From Pseudomonadota bacterium (GTDB lineage: Bacteria > Bdellovibrionota_C > UBA2361 > OMII01): DNA of 5,136 bases. The notes below the pieces were generated by a model. It worked only from the letters and a program-made list of their open reading frames with translations, was not told the origin of the DNA and searched no databases. Positions 1 through 5,136 of this stretch are shown one piece after another. A program made the translations under genes and the position numbers. Within the stretch, counting starts at the first letter, position 1. Each line of letters opens with the position of its first letter. Where the stretch lies: positions 1 to 5,136 of the forward strand of contig JAIXPR010000315.1 of the NCBI GenBank assembly GCA_027486155.1. Direction: 5' to 3'.

Positions 1-38
1 ACTCATCGTTGCGCGGTTCAGACACCTTTCGTGAGATA

Positions 39-3000
39 TCATTGTATGCTCGCCCCCAGCTCCTGCAATCTCGTTGAGTAGTTTTGGAACCCGTTCACTT
101 CAGTATCGAGCGCCTCTCGTGAGCGAGTTACCTGCGCTTTGAGCAACTCCACATTCCGCTCAAAGTCCCCATCGCCAAATCCGGTAGCCTCGATCAACGG
201 GATTGATACGGCGAAGGAGTCCAGCGTCTTGCCGGCGGCGTCCTGTTTGACGAAGGTCGCAAGTGCCTCAACACCGTCGAAGCGTGGACTCGCAATGAAC
301 TCCACATGACCATTCAGCCCATCTCCGTGGAAGAACTCTCCAGCTCCACTGCGGGGCTTCGATAGGGTCGCCTCAAGCTGAGAGGTCACGGTGCGCAACC
401 GCCCAGCCAGATCCACATACATTAAGGCTCGGTCGGTAGCATCGCGAAGGGTCGTTGAGGCGGTGCTGCGGTCCCCCCGCTCGATAGCGCTTGAGATATT
501 GGCGAGGTTAGTCGTCACATCCGACCGCCACGCCGCGACCTCATCAAACGAGAAGTTCTTGTAGGCGACGGTTGCGCCTTTATCCCGGAAGCTAAAGTCT
601 TGATGAGTATTACCCACCGTTCCATAGAGGGGATCGTGGAGCTTCTGAAGCCCCTCGACATCACCGGACCTCCTGGCAACCGCGGCACCGAGAAGCTTGG
701 CGTGTCGGAACCCGTGCGCCATCTCATGGATCGTTGTTGCGTCGAGCGCGTCCGGATTCAACACAGAGTTGCGCCCGAGGTTCAACCGTCGGGTCTTATT
801 TTCGTAAAATCCACCTGCCTGCTCCTGCACATTGCCTATCGGATCCCAGGTGACTCTGAGTTGATGGCCCCCACTTCGAATCTCAAATTGCGACTTCGCG
901 TTTCCGACTATGCGACCGAGACGGGTATCACCACCACCATCAAGTTCAAGGAGGGGATAGCCGTGCGGTCCGCGCATGAGGGTGGCGTCAACTCCCTGAG
1001 CCGCCAACGACTGACGCACTGATTCGAGGGTCGAGGTCACCTCCTGGCGGAAGGCGTTGATCTCCTCTGGCGAGAGATCAAGATCCTTATCCCGTTTGAG
1101 CATCGCATCGTACCGCCGCTCAAGGTTAGTCAGCTTTTCCTGGCTGATTGAGGGCGAGATCGTTGTCGAAAGATCCGCGCCTCCGGATTGATCGACCAGC
1201 GCTTTAACGACCTCCGCTGGATCCTGCACAGCGTCAACCGGAAGCGGCTGGTTTGCCGCGGACTTCGAGGATGCGGCGTTATCGTCCGGCTTATTGAGAG
1301 CGCTCTGTGGCTCCAAAAGATCGATATCGAGTACCCGAATGTTTCGGTCTCCTACTATCGTCTGCACAAGCGGGATCTTATCCTTAGGAACAAAGAGCGT
1401 CTTAATCTCATCGCCGGTGGTGCCACCTTCAAGGCGCAGCTCGCTCTGGATATCCGAGCTCCTCGGAGCGCTCACAGACCCCTGTCGGTTCGTATCGATG
1501 CCGTACACGATCGGGAACTGTTGGGACACGAGCGCCTTCTCACCGTCCGAGAGGTGGTCCCACGCCGCAAGCCGCATCTTTTCGGTCGCAATTGTGTTTC
1601 GGCTCATCCCGGCTGAGATAGAGCGCTCGAAACCGGCAAGGTATCCTTCGTCTTCGGCTGTCTTTCTATTTTTGTCATACCGTGCTTGCGCCTCGGCGAG
1701 GTTCGTCCTTCCCTGCTCTGGGGTCCATCCACCTCCCCGAGAGTAGTCGATCGCCGTGCCGACATCGGTCATATCAACAACGGCGATATCGCTCTTGGAT
1801 TTTCCGAATACGATCTCTCCCGAGAACACAGCGCCATTTGAAGCCTCAATCGAACCACTTGGGCGGAGCTGTCCCTGCCCGTTCTGACTCGACATAAAAG
1901 CGAGCAGCGATGCTGAGGTGCTTCCGTGAAGGAGCTTCGGTGGTCGCGGCATCGTCGAGAGCTCCGCCGCTAGCGCCGGACGCTCCGTGTACACTCGTTT
2001 GAGTGAGGTGTTCAGATCCGCCGCGTTTCGCACCGCACCCCGTCCCACAAAGCCACCCGTGTCAAAGAAGTACGGCGAGTTCGGTTGGAAGTAGAGGGGA
2101 GATGTCGTGTCGTCGAGGGTGGCGGGGTCGAAGGGTTTGGGGACAACAGGTTTTTCACTTGCTCCGGTTGGAATTTGACCACTCTGGGCCGGTGCGCGAG
2201 AAACCTGTTGAGTCTCCACGTTAAACATCTTCGGCAGCTCAGTCGCGAAATCAAACGCCCGGAACGGTATCCCCATGCGCACCGTGCCATCGGGCTGCTG
2301 GAACATGTAGTCCGGCTCAAAGATGCGGGATTGATTGAGTCCGGTATTCTTGACCGACTCAAGGAACTCAGGCTTCAAAGCCTCTGAGAGCTGCGTCTTC
2401 GCCGCCTCAGGAAGTTGATCGAACGAGCTCAGGGGCTTATCGCCCGAGAGCTTCTCAAATACGAGGTAGGTCACCCCATCCTTCTCAAACTTACCCTTAA
2501 ATTCAGGAAGAAGCGCTTTGAGCTTCTCGTTCCCAGGTAGGTTCACCTTGTCGTACATGTGGAGGAGCGCGCCCATCTCGGTCTTTCCGGAGTCTCCACG
2601 GAACGCAATTCCCTGCTGGGTGGTACCTTGAGCGTCGGTAAAGGTTACGTCGCGGTATCCGGTGGTCGCGGCGACCCGGGTGCCCCCCGGAAGTATCGGG
2701 TCGCGAGTGCCCTTGTCGCTCACGTTGGTTACCTGGACGGTCGGAGCCTGCTCGACCCGTGAGATGAGTTGATTTCGAGCGTTCTCAACAACGGTGGTCG
2801 GCTTCTCAACCGGCTTGTCGACGTGGTCTTGGCGCACCGCGTTGTCGTGGCTAATCGCTGATTTGTAGGCGGCCTCGGCGGCTTCGACATTTACTCCGCT
2901 CGCTTTCGCGGCCTCGTAGGCGGCTTTCGTTGTTTCTACGTTACTTGCCGCGGCCTTCACCTCTGGCGGGTCGCTTGCTAGTGGAGGCGCAATCCCTCCC

Positions 3001-5136
3001 GAGGTCTGCCCAGCAGCGGAGCTCTCTACTCCACGTCTCGTCGCATGACTTCCGACAGCCGCGGCGATGAGGTTCTCTGGCGTAAGGGGTTGACCGTTTC
3101 CAAGTTGTTCACCAAGCTCACTCGTAAACTCTTCGGCCTCATCGGAGAGCTTCTTTGCGAGGGGCCCCACAAGTTTCGCCGCCGCTCCTGATCCAAGGCT
3201 TACGCCGAGCCGCTTGCTAATATCCGTTAATCCAAAGCCCGATTGCTCCATGTGCTGGGCGAGTGCTTTGTCGCGCTCTGCCCCCTCGAGCCCCGGATTC
3301 TGTCGGTCAAACTCCGCTTTTGCCTGCGAGTACTCATACGCTATCTGAATCGCGGTGCCGCCCGACTGCACAAGCCCCGTACCGACAACATCAACGGACT
3401 TGGCGACGAGCGGGCTCTTTCCCATGTCGCGGACCACAGTGTTGAGCTTGCTTCCCGCAGCACCCGCACCGAGGGTAATGAGGCTTTCAACCCCAGCGTC
3501 ACAGGAACGAGCGAGGAAGGCGTCGGCCGCCTCTTCGTAGCTCTTCTCACCTATCGCTACGTTGGTAAGCTCTTCGGTCGCTGCTTCGATCATTCGGAGG
3601 CCCTGATTGACCGCCGCGCCACCTGCTGGGCCGACCATCACAAAGCCGACGCCCACGCCGGTAACGTGCGCGACCTCCCGTACGACGCTTGCGGTCGTAC
3701 CGCCAACTTTGGCGATCAAGATCGTCTCATCGAGCCGTTCGTTCAGCTCTTGGAGTCCCTCACGGTACGCTTGCGCGTCAGCGGCGGAGAGCGCTGAGAT
3801 TTCTTTGCCATCCCACTTCGCTGCCAGGGCATCGGCCCCCGCTCGAACTTCATCCGCGGCCTTCTTGTGCCCCGTTGTTTCCAGGATTTCGGCCGTTACA
3901 TACATCGCCGCAACCGCTTTCTCAGCCATCTTAAGGTCACGCAGCTGCTCTTTAAGCTGCTCTTTAAGCTCCCGCTCACGAGCGATGGCTCGTTCAAGGT
4001 GCTCTCGATCTACCTGCAGCTGTTTTAACGCGTCATCGCCGAGCCCAAGAAGCTCGCCGAGAAGGGAAACGTTCTGAGCGAGTCGGACGCTGTTCTCAAA
4101 ATTTCGTTGCGCCCCCTCCGTGTTCCTCGTCGCTGTGCTGATAGCTCGGCCAACCTTGCCCTGCGCGACGCGGAGGTTCGTGAGGGCGGTATCGCTGGGG
4201 CGGAGTCCGGGATCGGTCACAGGTAGTTTATTTGTTTGGGTTGGGTCGGTTGAGCCAATGACCGGCTCAACGGTGACGTCCCGTCGATTCGCTGCGTAAT
4301 CCATGCGTGAAAAGGCGATCTTGAGGTTATGTCCGGCTACATCTGCCTCTGGATAGCTTGAATTGTCAAGTCGTGACACCGCGGAGTCGACCTTCGCGTC
4401 AAACTCTGACTTCGCCGAGTCGTACTCCTGACGGGCTTTGCTGAGGTCCTCTTTTGAGGCTGTTCCCGCTTTGACCTTCTCCTCGGTTTCATAGAGCCTA
4501 TCGAGCGCCTCGCGAGCGTTTTGCTCAGCTTTTACAAGCGCCGGATCCTTCATGATCTTATCCGCGGTCTCCTGATCGGTGAAGGTTTCCCGCTCCTCGG
4601 TCGGAAGATTCTTCTGCTCCTCCGCTGAGAGCTTCGGAGCCCCCTTTTCGGTCACAGCGCTCGGCGGTACGTTCGGATCTTGAGGGCCGGAGCCACCACC
4701 AACCTTGACGACAGGAAGGTTGAACTGAGTTGGATTGCCCGTTAAGCCACCCTCGTTATCCTCATCGACGGTGCTATACTCCTCACTCCCTTGGTTAGGC
4801 TCGCTTCCGCTGGAGGGGTCGATATCATCGCACGGGTCTTTGCCGTCTTCGATCGTCTCTGGGATGCGCTCTTTTGGCGTGGGTGTCGGGGTAGGCGCCC
4901 ATTTGCAACCGCTCGTGCAACGAGATTCAGGCCCATTTCTCGAACCATCATCACACTCCTCGCCCTTATCAGTGTTTCCGTTGCCACAACACGATGACGT
5001 GCAATCAGAGCAACACCCGTCATCATTGATTTGGTTTCCGTCGTCGCACGACTCACCCTTTTGAACCTTTTTATCGCCGCATGTCGGCTCAGAATTGTCA
5101 TCATCCTCCTCTGTTGGCTCAGGTGTCGGAGTGGGC
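39..5136 (-). CDS. Giant multi-domain, probably secreted effector-like protein (5'-partial, C-terminal 1698 residues)
   Basis: The minus-strand frame is open from the right edge to the TGA at 39-41, so the N-terminus, any signal peptide and the promoter lie outside the window. I do not recognise the protein as a named family member. Seen in order: Thr-Pro linker, two DUF4215-like Cys-rich repeats (residues 19-77), acidic linker (78-160), charged helices (197-257, 376-410), Gly/Ala-rich region (491-663), Ala-rich linker (710-789), kinase-like region (812-972), ART-like region (1041-1273), zincin-like region with HEMAH (H1470, E1471, H1474), and a helical tail ending in the sequence GASIQ. Eleven cysteines lie in the first 102 residues and only one (C545) in the remaining 1596. 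This suggests an exported, disulfide-stabilised stalk joined to a nearly Cys-free body. A role as a secreted or surface effector, possibly toxin-like, is inferred from the architecture. The frame and partial status are certain; the function is not. Confidence 0.93.
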   Translation of the reverse strand, partial: PTPTPEPTEEDDDNSEPTCGDKKVQKGESCDDGNQINDDGCCSDCTSSCCGNGNTDKGEECDDGSRNGPESRCTSGCKWAPTPTPTPKERIPETIEDGKDPCDDIDPSSGSEPNQGSEEYSTVDEDNEGGLTGNPTQFNLPVVKVGGGSGPQDPNVPPSAVTEKGAPKLSAEEQKNLPTEERETFTDQETADKIMKDPALVKAEQNAREALDRLYETEEKVKAGTASKEDLSKARQEYDSAKSEFDAKVDSAVSRLDNSSYPEADVAGHNLKIAFSRMDYAANRRDVTVEPVIGSTDPTQTNKLPVTDPGLRPSDTALTNLRVAQGKVGRAISTATRNTEGAQRNFENSVRLAQNVSLLGELLGLGDDALKQLQVDREHLERAIARERELKEQLKEQLRDLKMAEKAVAAMYVTAEILETTGHKKAADEVRAGADALAAKWDGKEISALSAADAQAYREGLQELNERLDETILIAKVGGTTASVVREVAHVTGVGVGFVMVGPAGGAAVNQGLRMIEAATEELTNVAIGEKSYEEAADAFLARSCDAGVESLITLGAGAAGSKLNTVVRDMGKSPLVAKSVDVVGTGLVQSGGTAIQIAYEYSQAKAEFDRQNPGLEGAERDKALAQHMEQSGFGLTDISKRLGVSLGSGAAAKLVGPLAKKLSDEAEEFTSELGEQLGNGQPLTPENLIAAAVGSHATRRGVESSAAGQTSGGIAPPLASDPPEVKAAASNVETTKAAYEAAKASGVNVEAAEAAYKSAISHDNAVRQDHVDKPVEKPTTVVENARNQLISRVEQAPTVQVTNVSDKGTRDPILPGGTRVAATTGYRDVTFTDAQGTTQQGIAFRGDSGKTEMGALLHMYDKVNLPGNEKLKALLPEFKGKFEKDGVTYLVFEKLSGDKPLSSFDQLPEAAKTQLSEALKPEFLESVKNTGLNQSRIFEPDYMFQQPDGTVRMGIPFRAFDFATELPKMFNVETQQVSRAPAQSGQIPTGASEKPVVPKPFDPATLDDTTSPLYFQPNSPYFFDTGGFVGRGAVRNAADLNTSLKRVYTERPALAAELSTMPRPPKLLHGSTSASLLAFMSSQNGQGQLRPSGSIEASNGAVFSGEIVFGKSKSDIAVVDMTDVGTAIDYSRGGGWTPEQGRTNLAEAQARYDKNRKTAEDEGYLAGFERSISAGMSRNTIATEKMRLAAWDHLSDGEKALVSQQFPIVYGIDTNRQGSVSAPRSSDIQSELRLEGGTTGDEIKTLFVPKDKIPLVQTIVGDRNIRVLDIDLLEPQSALNKPDDNAASSKSAANQPLPVDAVQDPAEVVKALVDQSGGADLSTTISPSISQEKLTNLERRYDAMLKRDKDLDLSPEEINAFRQEVTSTLESVRQSLAAQGVDATLMRGPHGYPLLELDGGGDTRLGRIVGNAKSQFEIRSGGHQLRVTWDPIGNVQEQAGGFYENKTRRLNLGRNSVLNPDALDATTIHEMAHGFRHAKLLGAAVARRSGDVEGLQKLHDPLYGTVGNTHQDFSFRDKGATVAYKNFSFDEVAAWRSDVTTNLANISSAIERGDRSTASTTLRDATDRALMYVDLAGRLRTVTSQLEATLSKPRSGAGEFFHGDGLNGHVEFIASPRFDGVEALATFVKQDAAGKTLDSFAVSIPLIEATGFGDGDFERNVELLKAQVTRSREALDTEVNGFQNYSTRLQELGASIQ
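42..470 (-). other. C-terminal tail: helical, short beta-rich stretch, final charged helix
   Basis: Residues 1556-1698 begin with helical sequence (TLRDATDRALMYVDLAGRL). A compact, probably beta-rich stretch follows (GHVEFIASPRFDGVEALATF and DSFAVSIPLIEA). The tail ends in an amphipathic, charged helix (RNVELLKAQVTRSREALDTE) that runs almost to the stop. No LPxTG, MYXO-CTERM or PEP-CTERM-type sorting signal and no C-terminal membrane helix is visible, so nothing here anchors the protein. No family is recognised. Confidence 0.5.
471..992 (-). other. Zincin-like metallopeptidase region (HExxH)
   Basis: Residues 1382-1555 contain ATTIHEMAHGFRH, a textbook zincin helix. H1470 and H1474 are the expected zinc ligands and E1471 the expected general base. 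The preceding strand-like YENKTRRLNLGRN followed by NPDALDATTIHE matches the usual edge strand and helix of zincins. A third ligand could be E1532 in FSFDEVAAWRSDV, 58 residues after H1474, as in gluzincins such as clostridial toxins and anthrax lethal factor; D1531 is the alternative. It is not a metzincin, because the HExxHxxGxxH pattern is absent. Such domains occur as toxin or effector peptidases; the substrate is unknown. Confidence 0.65.
993..1316 (-). other. Linker and helical segment between the ART-like and zincin-like regions
   Basis: Residues 1274-1381 begin with a low-complexity Asn/Ser/Ala/Asp linker (NKPDDNAASSKSAANQPLP). They continue as a predicted amphipathic helical hairpin (EKLTNLERRYDAMLKRDKD and PEEINAFRQEVTSTLESVRQ). 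No catalytic motif is seen; it probably acts as a spacer or forms part of the zincin N-terminal subdomain. Confidence 0.5.
1317..2015 (-). other. ADP-ribosyltransferase-like (ART fold) region
   Basis: Residues 1041-1273 contain LLHGSTSASLLAF (H1070), like the HGT/HGS start of ARTs of the H-Y-[E/D/Q] class. It is followed by GAVFSGEIVFG and by a tyrosine in AIDYSRGGG (Y1131). Near the end is SELRLEGGTTGDEIKTLFVP (E1232), resembling the closing 'sE-x-x-x-x-G-x-I-x-x-d-x-I-k-x-v-x-V-P' strand of ART folds. H1070, Y1131 and E1232 would be the candidate NAD-binding and catalytic residues. ARTs transfer ADP-ribose from NAD to proteins or nucleic acids and are common effector modules. A long helical insertion (around WTPEQGRTNLAEAQ) separates the core strands. 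The assignment rests on motif order only, and which of several tyrosines is relevant is unsure. Confidence 0.5.
2220..2702 (-). other. Region resembling a degenerate protein-kinase-like fold
   Basis: Residues 812-972 show the order of elements expected in a protein kinase: a beta-rich start with a Gly-containing turn (LPGGTRVAATTGYRDVTF); a GIAFRGDSGKTEMGALL stretch that could hold strand beta3 and helix C; and a hinge-like YLVFEKLSGDKPLSSF (Y890 to E894) that strongly recalls the 'YLVxE...G..L' hinge. Then comes EPDYMFQQPDGTVRM, placed like the 'N-I-L-x-x-x-D-G-x-V-K-L' strand pair after the catalytic loop. The catalytic HxD and DFG are not found in their expected places; D942 and D962 are the nearest acidic residues. 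If the fold is right, it is probably a pseudokinase or a highly divergent enzyme. Other alpha/beta folds are not excluded. Confidence 0.35.
2769..3008 (-). other. Ala-rich helical linker with Pro-rich start
   Basis: Residues 710-789 start with a flexible GGIAPPLASDPPEV segment. Two similar short helical motifs follow (TKAAYEAAKA and AEAAYKSAIS), and then a charged, Pro-containing stretch (DKPVEKPTT). It separates the hydrophobic region from the kinase-like region. No catalytic motif is visible. Confidence 0.5.
3147..3665 (-). other. Gly/Ala-rich hydrophobic region, possible membrane-active or pretoxin-like segment
   Basis: Residues 491-663 contain several Gly/Ala/Val-rich hydrophobic helices. 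The clearest is residues 491-509, 19 residues without a charge (VTGVGVGFVMVGPAGGAAV). Others follow: LITLGAGAAG, a VDVVGTGLVQSGGTAIQ stretch, and LGVSLGSGAAAKLVGPLAKKL. Small-residue spacing resembles glycine-zipper packing, seen in membrane-inserting helices and in the Gly-rich segments before the toxin domains of some polymorphic toxins. The only cysteine outside the N-terminal part, C545, is here. No family is recognised. A structural packing region with no membrane role is equally possible. Confidence 0.45.
3906..4010 (-). other. Probable coiled-coil segment 2
   Basis: Residues 376-410 form a strongly charged helix with heptad-like Leu/Ala spacing (REHLERAIARERELKEQLKE and onwards). It is the best coiled-coil candidate in the protein. 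Part of it, KEQLKEQL, is encoded by a short tandem DNA duplication at 3943-3970. It precedes the Gly/Ala-rich region and could mediate oligomerisation or act as a rigid spacer. Confidence 0.65.
3943..3970. repeat. 12-bp tandem repeat (about 2.3 copies) inside the coiled coil
   Basis: The unit gctgctctttaa at 3944-3955 is repeated exactly at 3956-3967, with matching flanks giving a 28-base run of period 12. Its length is a multiple of three, so it adds four residues in frame, encoding KEQLKEQL on the minus strand. It looks like a recent small in-frame duplication lengthening the helix. Confidence 0.85.
4365..4547 (-). other. Charged helical / probable coiled-coil segment 1
   Basis: Residues 197-257 are rich in Ala, Glu, Lys, Asp and Leu, with no proline after the first few residues. 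Examples are KAEQNAREALDRLYETEEKV and KARQEYDSAKSEFDAKVDSA. The alternating hydrophobic and charged pattern indicates two long amphipathic helices separated by a short KAGTASKED turn, possibly a helical hairpin. This is a secondary-structure judgement by eye. Confidence 0.6.
4656..4904 (-). other. TPTPTP spacer plus acidic, Gly/Ser-rich linker
   Basis: Residues 78-160 begin with a short KWAPTPTPTPK spacer. They continue as a Glu/Asp/Ser/Asn-rich stretch and end in a flexible VGGGSGPQDPNVPPSA segment. A single unpaired cysteine (C102, in DPCDD) lies in the acidic part. No domain is recognisable. The stretch proves that the reading frame continues upstream of the GTG at 4653-4655. It probably acts as a flexible tether between the Cys-rich stalk and the helical body. 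Confidence 0.75.
4905..5081 (-). repeat. Two DUF4215-type (Myxococcus cysteine-rich) repeats in the protein
   Basis: Residues 19-45 and 50-77 form two tandem copies of the pattern CG(D/N)-x-GE-x-CDDG-x-C-x-C. Copy 1 has C19, C30 (in ESCDDGN), C41 and C45. Copy 2 has C50, C61 (in EECDDGS), C73 and C77. This matches the DUF4215 / Myxococcus cysteine-rich repeat, found in secreted or surface proteins of Myxococcota and other lineages and thought to fold with disulfides. Oddities: copy 1 has CGDK where CGDG is usual, and two extra cysteines (C42 and C49) sit beside canonical ones, making CC pairs that could form an additional inter-repeat disulfide. Further copies may lie upstream, because a Thr-Pro linker precedes C19 and runs off the edge. 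The repeat identity is from pattern recognition; the role as an extracellular stalk is inference. Confidence 0.85.
5085..5135 (-). other. Thr-Pro/acidic linker at the window edge
   Basis: The first residues read from the edge are PTPTPEPTEEDDDNSEP, a low-complexity, Pro/Thr/Glu/Asp-rich spacer immediately before the first Cys-rich repeat. Such spacers typically separate extracellular modules. Because it is cut by the window edge, another module is expected upstream. Confidence 0.7.

Noticed and set aside
1..38. Rho-independent terminator after the stop codon
   Set aside because: No convincing GC-rich hairpin followed by a T-run is visible in the 38 available bases; gatatc at 35-40 is only a 6-base palindrome.
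714..728. Metzincin assignment for the HEMAH motif
   Set aside because: The extended HExxHxxGxxH pattern is absent: the residue at the third-ligand position is Lys and the glycine is at the wrong place.
3243..3797. 184-codon open frame on the plus strand, antisense to the large gene
   Set aside because: It lies wholly within the coding region of the giant gene, shows no recognisable domain, and is explained by codon bias in a moderately GC-rich gene. The same applies to the other plus-strand frames, such as 1188-1616, 1294-1746, 3607-4077 and 600-1022.
4653..4655. GTG as the true start of the large protein (1538 residues)
   Set aside because: The same frame stays open upstream to the window edge and encodes recognisable DUF4215 repeats and Thr-Pro linkers. 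There is no Shine-Dalgarno-like sequence before the GTG.
4742..5104. 120-codon minus-strand open frame in another phase
   Set aside because: It overlaps the DUF4215 repeats and acidic linker in a different frame, and its translation is Arg/Met/Thr-rich with no recognisable motif.
39..5136. Alternative genetic code with TGA read as glycine (as in some candidate phyla)
   Set aside because: No in-frame TGA occurs within the 1698 codons except at the end, and glycine is regularly encoded by GGN, so TGA at 39-41 is taken as a normal stop.

Overview
The window is almost entirely one very large minus-strand gene. Its reading frame stays open from the right edge (position 5135 read leftwards) to a TGA stop at 39-41. 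This gives 1698 residues without an in-frame stop, and the N-terminus lies outside the window. Residues below are numbered from the first complete codon at the right edge (5133-5135 = residue 1). An apparent GTG start at 4653-4655 is only an internal Val codon: the frame continues upstream of it through a recognisable cysteine-rich domain, and no ribosome binding site precedes it.

Layout of the protein, N to C (right to left on the plus strand): a Thr-Pro/acidic linker; two DUF4215-type 'Myxococcus cysteine-rich' repeats; a TPTPTP spacer and a long acidic, glycine-ending linker; two charged helical or coiled-coil stretches; a Gly/Ala-rich hydrophobic region; an Ala-rich helical linker; a region resembling a degenerate protein-kinase fold; a region resembling an ADP-ribosyltransferase (ART) fold with an HGS motif; a helical linker; a zincin-like metallopeptidase region with a clear HExxH; and a C-terminal tail ending in a charged helix. 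The cysteine repeats suggest export and oxidative folding. The assembly of putative enzymatic folds behind a secreted stalk resembles a multi-domain effector or polymorphic-toxin-like protein. That functional reading is inference.

The organism cannot be fixed. DUF4215 repeats with Thr-Pro linkers are common in Myxococcota and related former Deltaproteobacteria, and also occur in several candidate phyla. The DNA is moderately GC-rich by eye. Glycine is encoded by GGN, and TGA does not occur within the 1698 codons except as the stop, so the standard bacterial code fits. No RNA genes, mobile elements, CRISPR arrays or convincing promoters or terminators are visible. Only 38 bases lie beyond the stop codon, too few to tell whether a partner (for example immunity) gene follows.
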